Shown piece after piece: positions 50,701 to 60,613 of a stretch of DNA of 64,000 nt. Made by a program: the position numbers and the translations under genes. The DNA comes from Iris pallida. Its lineage: Eukaryota; Streptophyta; Magnoliopsida; Asparagales; Iridaceae. The first letter of the stretch is position 1. Each line of letters begins with the position of its first letter. The notes under the pieces were generated by a model. That model was not told where the DNA came from. It made no database searches and was given only the letters and a program-made list of their open reading frames with translations. Location of the stretch: assembly GCA_029216955.1 (NCBI GenBank), contig JANAVB010015600.1:36196497-36260496 (forward strand), given 5' to 3'.

Positions 50701-52605
50701 CTATATACTTCGAGTGGAAGAGTTGGTGAATAAGAAAAGTCTAGTTGTTAGCCGTCTTCCGTTCGTACGGCGAATGCAGCTTCTCCAATAATGTTTTTGT
50801 CAAACTTTCCATGGACACGTGGTAAAATACTGAATCATCAATCCATTAGCGGATGAATCCAACAGCCTTCTGATCCAATTATTTTATGTCATCAGTAGAT
50901 TTGTCTGATAGCTTGGCATTGTCACCCTCCAACAGTCCATGCTGATCTTTGCATCATAGTTGATTCTTCATCCTTGGTTTCCAAATTGCTTAGTTCTCCC
51001 CTGTGAGGGTGACCATACGTGTGTTCATCCTTTCCATATACATGGTTGCATCTTTCATCTCAAAAACCTGATAGTTTTGATATCAATTGTTTGTCCCAAA
51101 ACTTCACAGAAGCAATGTCAACCCACCTGAAGATAGCAAACTCACGTCTCACGCAAGCACAAAGACAGATCAAACACAGTATATGTTCGATGACTATGTC
51201 CCTGCACAAATCCTAATCTATATATCTCAATAATACAAGATTGATTACAATGATGTTGAATCCTTTGCCCCCAAGTTTAACCCCTCACTAATCTCAAAAA
51301 AGAATAAGAAGATTATAATTAAAATCACTCATCCAACCTCTCTGGACTTAGAAGACTCCTTTAAAAGATATTTCCTTTAGACTATCTCGAAAGACGATTC
51401 TTAAAAGCAAAATACGGACTTTATCTTAGATTTTTGTGGACTTCCTCCCTTGCATCTCTCCTATGAGCTTCTTGTCGACGACTCCCCCTTAACCACCTTA
51501 TATAGGTTAAGAAACCTTAATTTAGGATTAGAAAAATCCTAAATTTGTCCAACAATAATCATGTCCGTCCATATTAGATCACAAGGTCCAAAAACATGCT
51601 TGATTTGGAGCCCACATTTGAACCAAATTCTGACATGCGGTATACCACGTCATACCTTCATAATAGCTTCTTGTTTATGGTTCTATTGTGTTTGTAATAT
51701 TGCTATTTTTAAGATTTCATTGTTCATAATTGTTGTCTTGTAGTGCAGAATGTATATTGCCTCTCTAAGAATGAATTCACTTGGATCTCCTTGATCTCGT
51801 ACTTGTCTTTAAAAAAATGCCAGCCCTGCGCAATTCTATCTAAAGTAAGCATGATCAGCAAGTGATGCATGAAGGAGTGACTAATAAATCTGTTAGTGAA
51901 TGTGTACTCAAATATGTAAGGGCAAGACTGACAAATTCAACTCACGTAGGGATTCCTGTAACGTCCCTGAGAGATCCATCGCGCAGTCGCCGGCCCAGGT
52001 GCTGTATGGCCAGGAACGACGCGCGCCCGGAGCCCAATCCGACCACCATGCCACTCGTCACGTAGCTATCTACCTATATTAATTACATATATATATGCGA
52101 TCAGGCCAAACAAATATATATGGGATCAGCATTACCATTTTTAAGTATCTTGGTATGTTCCCGAAATAATAGTAGTTGGATTTTATTTTTGTACCACTAT
52201 TTAAACGGTCTCTTATTTAAACTATTCCATCTCTAACGAGTTTTTGATATAATCTGAACGGTCGAAAAAGATAATCCAACTTCTATTTTGAAAAACTTAT
52301 GAGGATACTTAAGAAAGGAAATTCCGATCATAATTTTCTGCAGATAATAACAACAGAATTGATGCATATATATATATATATAGTAGCAATTATTAAAAAA
52401 AAATAGTGAATAGTAGCAATTATACAGCGCGCTTCGCGGCATGGAGGAGGTTGACAGAACCATCTGAGGCTGCGCGAGCTATTGGCACGGGGAGCTCTGA
52501 TGGCGGCCTAGCCGGAATATTCTGATTGCTGGAGTGGATATTCCGGCGGCTAGAGGAGAGAGTGTGATGGGGAAGGGAGAAGAAGCAAGCGCTTGCATGG
52601 GCCAT
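42529..52605 (-). CDS. RPI4: ribose-5-phosphate isomerase 4-like, plastid-targeted, nine exons, intact
   Basis: Minus-strand exons: 52605-52426, 52073-51946, 45858-45789, 45583-45479, 45376-45281, 45177-45121, 44979-44862, 43418-43352 and 42595-42529. All introns are GT..AG and all phases agree, giving 888 bp (295 aa plus TAG). The first ~45 residues are Ser/Arg/Pro-rich like a transit peptide. Then follow VTSGMVVGLGSGRASFLAIQ (substrate loop, like GLGTGST of other isomerases), ASEAAKAGIPLEDY, FMDADIIEEDTLAAVIGRRK (active-site region), LFLGDAEVWRRPT, GHHVLDVIFTSPI and IDGVVDHGVISSIP. The family interconverts ribose-5-phosphate and ribulose-5-phosphate in the pentose phosphate and Calvin cycles; RPI4 is a divergent plant branch. 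Introns 2 and 7 hold retroelements but the reading frame is untouched. The upstream ATG at 52605 is the only one ahead of the transit-like region. Confidence 0.9.
43656..44738 (+). mobile_element. Ty1/copia solo LTR in intron 7 of the isomerase gene
   Basis: A 1083-bp LTR starts CGTTGGGGAATTTG (TG expected) and ends AATCCGGCACTAACA. The 5-bp TSD TTGGA is perfect at 43651-43655 and 44739-44743. No internal region or second LTR is present, so this is a solo LTR left by recombination. It is antisense to the host gene. A TATATATTCC box lies at about 44327. ORFs at 43692-44313 are within the LTR. Confidence 0.85.
45935..46390. mobile_element. MITE-like element with TGTTTGG ends and a poly-C tract
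   Basis: The left end is GGTGTTTGGATGAAGG and the right end, reversed, is GATGCTGTTTGGTTCTAG. The interior repeats CCATTTGGTT / CCATTCC words. A 32-base C run is at 46267-46298. The TSD could not be fixed. Confidence 0.4.
46267..46298. repeat. poly(C) run, 32 bases
   Basis: Uninterrupted C homopolymer followed by A6 inside the MITE-like element. Confidence 0.95.
46600..47050 (+). pseudogene. possible LINE reverse-transcriptase remnant
   Basis: The only recognisable motif is IKLDFEKAYD near 47023-47052, the conserved block of plant L1-type reverse transcriptase, followed directly by a stop. Upstream sequence cannot be aligned with confidence. Very decayed. Confidence 0.35.
47749..47786. repeat. 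poly(G) run, 38 bases
   Basis: Uninterrupted G homopolymer, then ATCCCC. Exact length may be unreliable in any assembly. Confidence 0.95.
48277..51655 (-). mobile_element. deleted Ty1/copia element (gag and protease only) in intron 2
   Basis: The minus-strand 3' LTR is 48277-49054 (TGTTGGGGTTCAAGC ... GGGACCAACA). The 5' LTR, 51084-51655, matches most of it but lacks about 190 bp at its start. A polypurine tract (GGAGGGGGAGTT) lies just outside 49054 and a PBS-like TTGATATCAAAAC just inside the 5' LTR. The interior (about 2 kb) holds gag and protease remains but no integrase, RT or RNase H. The element is in the same orientation as the isomerase gene. Confidence 0.8.
49814..51060 (-). pseudogene. 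copia gag-protease remnant
   Basis: On the minus strand gag reads MERMNTRMVTLTGEN..AIWK, VGFIR.WIDDSVFYHVSMES and LHSPYERKTANN with scattered stops. A zinc knuckle at about 50330-50400 reads CYRCDKKDYFK*DC, so the His is Tyr and a stop interrupts it. Protease follows at 50200-49814 (MDMGVSYRTTPQRRIFTSYR) with DMG where DSG is expected. All three domains are inactive. Confidence 0.75.
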
Positions 52606-52942
52606 GCGTTCTGTCCCCCCTATCCTTTCTTTCCTTTATCTCTTTTCTTATATTTCCGGATATATGTAATCATCAATCTGAACCACACCTATTTCATGAG
52701 TATTTGTGGTTACATATGGGGGTAGCAAATATTTTGAACTTTTTACTTTCCAATCTATTCTACTTCTTCTTCTTTTTCTCAAAAATATTGTTCCATCTTT
52801 TTCAATTTTTTTGGCTGATACCATCACCTATAACATGACAAAGACATGGCACTAACGCAGCTTTTCTAAAGCAAGATTATATAATTAGTTAATTATCTAT
52901 TTTTGGGTCACAGACTCGCAACAAGTAAGTATATACAAAAAT
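52606..52942 (-). promoter_or_regulatory. upstream region of the isomerase gene
   Basis: This stretch lies before the ATG at 52605 on the minus strand. It has pyrimidine/purine-rich stretches and A/T runs but no convincing TATA box. It is short, because a MITE begins at 52943. Confidence 0.4.
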
Positions 52943-53258
52943 GCTATTTGGCTATCAAAATATTTGGGTGATACCTGGCATATGACATGATTGCTGACAT
53001 GGCACCTAACATGACAAAATTTAATATTAATATTAAATCAACATTAAATTAACATTAAAATTAAAATTAACCTTAACATTAAAATTAATATTAATATTAA
53101 TATTAACATTGGAATTGATATTAACATTAACATTAAAAAAAATTGGGTAATTAATTTTTTGGGTTAAAATTTGCCACATCAGTTGTTATGTCAGCTGCCA
53201 TATCAGATGTCACGTAATGGAAGATGGCATCATCCAAATATTTTAGGAGCCAAACAGC
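52943..53258. mobile_element. MITE with GCTGTTTGGCT ends
   Basis: The left end GCTATTTGGCTATCAAAATA and right end, reversed, GCTGTTTGGCTCCTAAAATA are matching inverted repeats that continue for about 60 bp (TTTGGGTGATACC / TTTGGATGATGCC). The core is a TTAATATTAA/AACATTAAA hexamer-like repeat (about 53020-53140). It sits in the upstream region of the isomerase gene. Confidence 0.7.
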
Positions 53259-53971
53259 ACAATTAAAGTATATATTGTCAAAATTACCTATACACAAGTT
53301 ATACATTATGACTGCCAAAAAAATTATATCTAGCCAGGGCCGGCCCACTGCCATAGCTAGTTTTGGTTGTCCCTTAACCCTCATTGTAGGGATCACCCGC
53401 AACTCCAACTTCTATTGGGATTACGCTGAGCCTGGGGGTTGCCCAAGCAGTGGGGGGTTGCCCAAGTCCGAAGTTTTGTCAGACTTTCCTCAAGGTTGTC
53501 TCCGGTCCTCTGTCAAAATTTGACAACCCTTCGTCATCCCAAACATGATTATGTTTGTTACTAATTTTCGAACCTCCATTAATGGAGTTTAAAAATTCAA
53601 GAAAGTGTCTTACTTGACTTTTTACTAGGAAACCATAACAAGCTATGTATTGCACATGAAACCTAAAAATAAATAAATAAATAGATGTGAAAAGAAAAGA
53701 AAACTAGAATCTAAACAAAAATTATGTGATTTGTTGGGTTTGGAAGAAGAGAATGGTAATGAAGTGTGTTGTCCCCATAAAAAGGGTAGAGTAAAATGGA
53801 AAAAACTTGTGTTGCCGCCTAGCAAGCTCACTCCGGAGAGGATTTTGTGGTGACAGTAACACTGGGTGATCCATATGGGCTCAAATGCAAATCATTTTAT
53901 TCATGAACTCAAACTCTTTTTTCTCTGCAGATATGGCTCAACTTCTAATTCATTGGCAAAACGGAGCTGGT
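53259..53971. other. intergenic stretch, nothing assigned
   Basis: No ORF with a recognisable domain. Short direct words such as GGGGGTTGCCCAAG are repeated at about 53434-53465. Otherwise unremarkable. Confidence 0.4.
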
Positions 53972-54132
53972 ACGTTGTCCGCGGTTTGTAATCGCGGATC
54001 TAACCGCCGGCCGACGTGCCGGCTGGTCATTGGTCATCTGGTCCGAATGAGACCCGGAGATAGCACGAAGGACCAATGGCCGGCCACCACATTGGCCGAC
54101 AGTCACGTCCACGATTACAAACTGCGGGCAAA
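53972..54132. mobile_element. 160-bp GC-rich foldback MITE
   Basis: Left CCGCGGTTTGTAATCGCGG and right, reversed, CCCGCAGTTTGTAATCGTGG are inverted ends. Internally GGCCGGCC-type blocks also pair (CCAATGGCCGGCCACC with ACCGCCGGCC/TTGGTC). It stands out as GC-rich in AT-rich DNA. TSD not fixed. Confidence 0.6.
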
Positions 54133-54629
54133 ATATCATTTTTGTTGGCAAATTTATGTTTATATGCCCTCAAGAACGTGAAGTCGAATTATTTTCAGGT
54201 GTGGAGTCAACATTTTATGCTTGATTACCTTTTTTTCCTTTTCTTTTCTACTAAAAGGATACTTCATTTTGTTTGTGCTGTTCTGTTTCTATTCACAATG
54301 TGAGATTGAGATCGAAAGACCATATGTCAAATAGAGGAAAAACATTTAAATACAAGTCACCAAACCTTCTGCAACAATATACTCTTCCTCCCTCTATTTC
54401 TGCAACAGCCAAATTCCAACCTAAACAACAAAACCTTCATCCCTTGTCCCTCTAAAACAAACTGTGTACAGTATAAAATTTAGGATGTTTCTAACAGCAT
54501 ATCCAAAAAAAATTGTGCATTACATTTACTGTTCCCAAATCCCGGCAATTACAAACAAATGCACATTTGTAGATTTTATTACACCTTGATGCAGGGACGG
54601 ATGCATGAATTTAAGAAAGGGGTCAATCT
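54133..54629. other. intergenic stretch, nothing assigned
   Basis: AT-rich, with short ORFs and no domain. A GATGCAGGGACGGATGCATG block near 54590 resembles transposon-adjacent sequence seen in many plants. Confidence 0.3.
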
Positions 54630-55406
54630 TAAGGTAATATGCTTGGATTGAGAGTTAACATAGTTAAGTGAGAAAAAATAAAATTATGGTTTGTTTGAGT
54701 GTGGATATTTAGGAGGTGGGGTTATAGAGGGTTAAGTGATGGTTTGTTTAACCCTTTTTGGTATATCTTCCACTATATAATAATGCTTCAAAACGGCTCA
54801 AAAGTGAGCCGTCTAAGCCGTCATTATATCACAGTTCATTTTATTTAAAAAATAAATTATGTAAAAAATTGTTGAAAAAAGTAAAATTTTGTCAAAATGG
54901 AGAATCGAATTCAACCAAACAAGAAAAATACATTGTACATTAACCAAATGAGTTAGAAGTGTATTTAACTATAATTGGATAAAATTGTTATTATACGTTA
55001 TTATACGTGCAAAGCACGTACATTTACTAGTTTTTTAAATCCCTCAAATCGGAGAGTTAACAAGGAGTTCGAGAGATTTTATTTAAAGAGTCATAAATAC
55101 CCCCTTAGTGTTCTATAAAAATTAATGAGTTTTTTTTTCCTTTTTTTTTTTTTTTGCTTTCAACGTTGTAATTAAAATTCCAATATTCAAATATAATTTT
55201 ATGACTTATGTAATAAAAGTATTTGGTAAGTACTATATTTTTATTAATCATCCTCTCACTCAAAACCTTCAATACAAGTAAGAGTTATTAAAAACACCCA
55301 ACTTAACTCTCCCTCCAATCCAAATATATATATATGTATTGACTCTACTCCCCCTCACTTAACTCCAGTTAACTCTAGTTATTTTTCCCCTCAATCCAAG
55401 TAGACC
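54630..55406. mobile_element. MITE family copy 1 (GGGTCTRCTTGGATTGAGG ends), carrying a Helitron
   Basis: The left end has GCTTGGATTGAGAGTTAAC and the right end, reversed, GGGTCTACTTGGATTGAGGGG. Possible 3-bp TTA duplication. The interior matches, in reverse orientation, the second copy at 57037-57613 (for example GACTCTACTCCCCCTC, CCTCTCACTCAAAACCT). A short Helitron is inserted at 54766-55030. Confidence 0.7.
54766..55030 (+). mobile_element. short non-autonomous Helitron
   Basis: It begins TCTTCCACTATATAATAATG after an A and ends ...TTTACTAG before a T, so insertion is between A and T with no TSD, as for Helitrons. Just before the CTAG end there is a hairpin, TACGTGC-AAA-GCACGTA. Length 265 bp with no coding capacity. 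Both termini and the hairpin fit the plant Helitron consensus. Confidence 0.85.
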
Positions 55407-55430
55407 CTTAATGTGTGTGCGTGTATATAT

Positions 55431-55436
<6 letters not shown>

Positions 55437-55510
<74 letters not shown>
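55437..55510. repeat. (TA)n microsatellite
   Basis: Near-pure TA tract between MITE copy 1 and the LINE fragment. Ile-Tyr ORFs on both strands are products of this repeat. Confidence 0.95.
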
Positions 55511-55513
<3 letters not shown>

Positions 55514-55559
55514 TCATGAGTGTGAGAGCTTCCCTTCTGCACATGGGAATAAGGAGACT

Positions 55560-56790
55560 TGGCTGGCTAAGATAGACATTACAGAAAACTCCATGTTAGA
55601 TACCTAGGGCTTCCTCTCTCGATTAACTATGTCAATGATGCGGGTGCGAGGGTCTTCTCAACTATACTCAATCTAGACTGGAGGGATGGCATGCTCAGTT
55701 GTTGTCCTTTGGTGGAAGGATCGAACTTATCAGAACTGCTATCTCGACAATGGCTTTATTCTGGCTTCGGGCTATTATGCTTCCTAAGGGCACGATCAAG
55801 AAGATAGAAAGTTTGTGTGCAGATTTTATGTGGAGAGGAGGTATTCATGCTATAAGTTGGGAGGAACTGTGTCGGCCAAAGAAGGAGGGAGGAGTGGGGC
55901 TTAGATCTTTGAAGAGAAACAACTTACCTCAAACTGTTTTGGAGATTCATCAATGAGAAGTTTATGTAGACAAACTGAATTAAGGGAAGGTACTTTTCAA
56001 AAGGGGGTTTCTGGTCTACTAGTAGCAATAACTTCTCAGTCACGATTAAAGCATTGTTGGTTACTAGACACGTGGCTAAAAAAAAATTGACCAGGGTGAT
56101 ATGTACTTGAAACCAAACCAGCATTTGACATGACCCTTGGATCAAGCACTCTAGCTTGATCGAGAGGGAAGGCTGACATGTTTACGAGTTGATGAGTTCT
56201 ACTGAGACGGTGAGTAGCCTTACATGAAGATGATTGAAAACTGCATGGTTGAATGATTGAGGTTGCTCATGCGGAAGACATACATGCAGTTGAGATTGAT
56301 AGGCAGAGGAAGGAAGACTACTGGGTATGGGAAGATATGGAAAGAGGCACATTCAAGTTCAGCATTCCTTAAACCAAATTATGACCTATCACGAGGAGGT
56401 AGATTGGGCGGAGGTAGTGTGGACCAAAGAAATGATTGTCGAATTCTTCATGTGCCTTTACAAAATGATCATGAACAAACTTCTTACCCGTGACAGAATC
56501 TCCATGTTTGGTATCTCCTATGAGGACAGGAAGTGCAGCTTATGTGGAAAGGAGGATTAGTCTAGGGTCCATGGATCATCTTTTCTTTGCTTGTGACTAT
56601 GTTTGGGATATATGGAGAACCAAAAAGCCTAAGTTTGGCCCTCCCACCGCATGGAGGAGAGTTCTTTCTTCTGTTTGGAATGATGTTAAAGCGCAAAAGG
56701 CCAGCGAAACGAAAGAATATCGTCGCCTCAAGATTATGTTTGGGGCAGTGACATGGCATGTATGGAGAACGAAATAAGCGTACTTTTGAG
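55560..56790 (+). pseudogene. LINE (L1-type) 3' end: RT C-terminus and zinc-binding zf-RVT region
   Basis: With frameshifts, the plus strand reads LGLPLSINYVNDA, LLSFGGRIELIRTAISTMAL, PKGTIKKIESLCADFMWRGG and CRPKKEGGVGLRSL. Later come RDRISMFGISYEDRKCSLCG and MDHLFFACDYVWDIWRT, the CxxC...H...C zinc-binding region at the end of plant LINE polyproteins. The order is right but the frame changes several times, so this is a dead 5'-truncated copy. It is bracketed by two inverted MITE copies. Confidence 0.8.
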
Positions 56791-57036
56791 GGTCTTTTCC
56801 TTAGTATTTTTATTGTACAAAGTAATATAGATACTGGCATAGATATTCTGGATCCCAGATAATCTATTTTGTAATCTGGACCAGATCATAGTTGTAACTT
56901 TCGATCATACTCTTGTATAATGTATCACTTACCAAATAGTTATTTTTTCTACTTATTTCTACTATTTATTATTTCATGTATAATATAATTGTTATATAGT
57001 TTTATTTTATGTCATCACCAAAGTTGCGATCCTTGA

Positions 57037-57613
57037 GGGTCTTCTTGGATTGAGGGAAAAAAATAAGCAGGGTTAATGGGGTTAAATGAGGAAGAGTTAA
57101 GCGAGGGGGAGTAGAGTCAATACATAGAACCTTGCTTGGATTGGAGGAAGAGTTAAGTGGGGGTGTTTAATAACTCTTGTTTGGATTGGAGGTTTTGAGT
57201 GAGAGGTGATTAATAAAAATATGATAGTTACCAAAATAACCTTATTACATATGTCGTAAAAATAAATTTGATTGAAATTTTAATTAGAACTTGTCAAAAT
57301 ATCTTCACAAATTAGGAAGCTACGGATTAACATGTTGCGAGCAAAAAAAATAGAGAAAGAAATTATGATATTTTATAAAACAAATAAGGGACATTTATGA
57401 CTTTTTAAACAAAATTCCTCAATCACCCTCATTAACCCTCCGATTTGGGGGATTAAAAAAATGAACAAAAGATGGTGAAATAAACTCTCACTTAACCCTC
57501 TATATATAATCCTCCCTCCTAAACCTCCACCCTCAAATCAAACATGATTTTATTTTTTTTCTCACTTAACTTTTTCTTACTTAACTCTCTTAACCATCAA
57601 TCCAAGCAGACCC
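57037..57613. mobile_element. MITE family copy 2, inverted relative to copy 1
   Basis: Ends GGGTCTTCTTGGATTGAGGG and, reversed, GGGTCTGCTTGGATTGATGG, flanked by TGA at 57034-57036 and 57614-57616 (3-bp TSD). 577 bp, no ORF. The interior pairs with copy 1 in reverse orientation. Confidence 0.75.
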
Positions 57614-58040
57614 TGAGTGTCCACGAGGATGCACATTTAACTCCCATCGTATTCTTGCCTCTCTCTTACCAGCGTGGGCCAACACACTAGAAGAAATGAA
57701 CGACCTAAGCCTCTTAGGTCTATTTGGTAGGAAGAAGGTCCAAAGAAAGAAAGTGTTCATCCACTAGGCAGAAAGTAAGTTCCATATGATCACATTTGGA
57801 CTTTATGATTTCAGTTTGACAAGTAAAAGTGGCCCCTAAAACTAGTAACTTCTTCTATTTGTCAAATGTAAAACGTACAGAGAAAACTCGTAATTTCTTC
57901 TACGAGTAAAAATCTTGACAAATCAAGCGGAGGCGGCATCTACGTGAACCTCCATTTTGAGGTGGAGGCATTGTTTCTTCTTCAAGTCGGAGACTAATAT
58001 AGAGGCAAATATTTTTGATGCAGGCCAAGGTATATGGTTC
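57614..58040. other. intergenic stretch, nothing assigned
   Basis: No coding or repeat structure recognised. Confidence 0.4.
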
Positions 58041-58507
58041 TAGGGGTGAACATTCCTTTAATTCGGTTCAAACCGAATCGAATAACCGAAAATCGAATTG
58101 GACTGAAAATTGAATAAGCAAAATCGAACCGAAAATGGCCCATAACCGAATCAAACCGAACCGAATTAAATCGATTCAATTTTTGGTTTATTCGATCTTT
58201 CGGTTTATTTGCACTTTTTTTTCTTAATATATATAGAGTATACCTATATATATTTAGTATATACCTATAGTACATAACCTATATATATGTAATATATACC
58301 TATATATACATATATTAATACCCATATGTAGTAACTAAAATTTTCTTATTCGGTTTTTGGTTTTGGACCGAAATCGAAATCCAAATTGAAACCGAATAAT
58401 TTTTTTTTGTATTTTTAAAATCGAAACCAAACCGATTTTTTTTTAAACCGAACCAATCTTTTATTCGGTTCGATTTTCGGTCCAAAACCAAATAATGCTC
58501 ACCCCTA
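58041..58507. mobile_element. hAT-type MITE rich in CGGTT/AACCG words
   Basis: Ends TAGGGGTGAACATT and AATGCTCACCCCTA are near-perfect inverted repeats, and the 8-bp TSD TATGGTTC is exact (58033-58040 and 58508-58515), as for hAT elements. The interior is built of ATTCGGTT / AACCGAAT words that allow extensive base pairing. A widespread plant MITE type. Confidence 0.88.
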
Positions 58508-58885
58508 TATGGTTCAACCTAAACCATTTACCTAGGCTTTTTATATGGGCACATCCAAACCTTATAAAGGCTAGCCCATTTTTTTTTGGTTTATCTACAA
58601 GTTTGCCATTGGAAAAAGTTATCATGGCTATCCCACTTTGTAGTATAAAGTGAAAAAGAAATTTTTTTCCTTTTGTCTTCTTCTTCTCCAAAGTTCCATT
58701 CCCACTTTTCCAAGAACCCTAGAATATTCTTCTTGTCCCCCACTCAATCTTCTTGTCTTGAAACATAGAATAATTATCAACGAATATTCCTAGCACTCAG
58801 TATGCTTTCGACTACTAGATGGCACTATTTGTTTTAAAATTTGTTCATTCCTAATTATTGAAGGTTTTATCATAATGTAGGAAAT
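58508..58885. other. spacer before the MULE/FAR1-like fragment
   Basis: No gene supported. T-rich tracts only. Confidence 0.3.
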
Positions 58886-59955
58886 ATGGAAGAAATAGAA
58901 ACGTCAAATGTAGCAATCGACCAGTCTGGTCCTTCCGAAGAACACAACATTCTCTCCGAAGAAGTCTCGGTAGGTCCCCGACCTACCTACGTACAACAAT
59001 TCGTAGTCGACATTTGGACTGCCACACATTCAGGCAGTCCCATGTACTTGGTGGACTGCCAGAGAGTGCGGCAGTCCAGAAGTTAATCTTCGGCTCCACT
59101 GGACTGCCACACTTTCTGGCAGTCCATAAAGTACTATGGACTGCCAGAAAGTGTGGCAGTCCAGTTGAATAGGGTATGAACACCTGGACTGCCACACTTT
59201 CTGGCAGTCCATAAAGTAGTATGCACTGCCAGAAAGTGTGGCAGACCAGTTGAATAGCGTATGAACAACTTGACTGCCACACTTTCTGGCAGTCCATTAA
59301 TCAGTTAGGACTGTCAGAATTTATGGCAGTCTAGTTGAACTGCAATGTGAGTCATGAATTGGATATTGTCTTTGCACTTATCGTTTATTTAGTTATAAAA
59401 AAAATCAAAAATTTATTATAGGGCACCCCATCTCCTATGTGCATTGATTTTAGGACGATATTCTCGACGGATATGATTTTTGAATCTTACGACGAAGCAT
59501 TAGAATGGTGCAGAGAAGTTGGAAGGCGATCGAACACAATCCTTATTATTTCAAGGTCGTTACGGCACCGGTCGAATCGAAAAACTGTAGATCTTGGTTG
59601 TGAAAGAGGTGGGCAGTATAGGGATCATCGTAAAAAAGATGAACTTCTCCTAATAAAAACTCCGAAGAAAGTGGCATGAACAAGAAAATGTGGTTGTCCA
59701 TTCAAGTTAGTGTTGGGGTGCAAAAATGTCGAGAAGTGGACAGTTGTGGTGAGGAATGGGATGCACAATCATCATGTGTCGGACACGCTTGTTGGTCATC
59801 CCTACGCTGGAAGATTGAACGACGATGAGAAAAAGTTAGTTAAAAATTTGTCAACTTCCGGAGTTGGTCCTAAAGAAATTTATTCCGTGCTTGTCACTCC
59901 CCGTTTTCGGAATGCGTATTTTTTATACATGTACAACTCATATGTATTTATTTAA
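58886..59955 (+). pseudogene. MULE/FAR1-type zinc-finger DNA-binding region, broken
   Basis: An acidic N-terminal segment starts at ATG 58886 (MEEIETSNVAIDQSG... to about 59015). After the hairpin array, coding resumes at about 59437: DMIFESYDEALEWCREVGRR, LGCERGGQYR, then a TGA (59677-59679), TRKCGCPFKLVLGCKNVEKW, VVRNGMHNHHVSD and GHPYAGRLNDDEKKLVKNLS. The C..C..H.H pattern and GHPYAGRL are typical of the N-terminus of plant Mutator-type transposases and FAR1-related proteins. The MULE transposase domain itself is absent and the frame ends at 59955. A relic. Confidence 0.8.
59016..59332. repeat. array of eight alternating inverted 25-bp hairpin units
   Basis: GGACTGCCACACTTTCTGGC+AGTCC alternates with its reverse complement: 59016-59040, 59053-59077, 59101-59125, 59138-59162, 59186-59210, 59223-59247, 59271-59295 and 59308-59332. 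Each unit has 8-bp self-complementary ends (GGACTGCC...GGCAGTCC), and neighbouring units pair over 25 bp. Spacers also recur (CATAAAGTA, AGTTGAATAGGGTATGAACA). The first and last units are most diverged. It interrupts the MULE/FAR1-like reading frame. No known element type assigned. Confidence 0.92.
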
Positions 59956-60600
59956 TATTTATCATGTATTATCATGTATTTAAATTCCTATAATTTTATG
60001 TTAATTAATTATCTGCTCATTAATTTTTATGTTAATTTAATTTCCTGTAATTTTATTTCTGCATTTTATTTTCTGCTTTTAGCTTCTCTGCTTTAGTCTT
60101 ATTTTTGGTTCGGCTTAGGTTGGTCTTCTCGGGTTCATGGTGGTTCTCATGAACCGAACCCAATAACCCCACCTACCACCACCCTCCCTATTTAAAGCTC
60201 CCATCTCCTTCTCTCTCCTCATAACTCTCATTCTTCACCATTACTTCTTCTTCTTCCTCATCACTCTCTCCACCAACCCATCAGCAGGCAAGTACATTGT
60301 TTGCCATTAAAATCGTTTGATTGCAAATCTTAATACAAACAGAACAGTGTTACAATATAGGACTTAGATGTAGTCCTAGGAGTACACTTTTGTTTAAGCT
60401 GGGTTCCTTAGTGCCAATGGAGCGAGTGGTAATACGTTGACTCCGTTGACGGGCTGACGATGGTTATCGGTTCTCTGAAGGTGTAGATTGCTCTGGGTGC
60501 TGGAGCTTGCTGGGAGGAGGAAGACGTTGAGTGTCTGTATCTGCCTCTCTGGTGATATTTCTGTGTGTTGTCCGTCTATGTCTCTTGTGTCCGTAAGAAG
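59956..60600 (+). other. spacer with promoter-like sequence, no gene
   Basis: A TATTTAAA box at about 60188 is followed by a CT-rich leader (60200-60280) and an AG|GCAAGTA splice-donor-like site near 60292. No ORF with a domain follows. The sequence from 60285 to 60600 reads on the minus strand like a leader below the TATA box at 60614-60621. Confidence 0.35.
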
Positions 60601-60613
60601 GAAATGATCCCTC

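Larger units (their letters stand above)
45859..51945 (-). other. 6.1-kb intron 2 of the isomerase gene
   Basis: Bounded by GTGAGT (complement at 51941-51945) and TTTCAG (complement near 45859). It has grown by insertion of a deleted copia element, a MITE-like stretch, LINE-like remnants, a C32 run and a G38 run. No host coding sequence was found inside. Confidence 0.85.

Noticed and set aside
51862..52082. Plus-strand ORFs of 60-67 aa
   Set aside because: Shadows opposite exon 2 of the isomerase gene.
59016..59332. CRISPR-like reading of the 25-bp repeats
   Set aside because: Units alternate orientation, spacers are repeated rather than unique, and the genome is plant nuclear.
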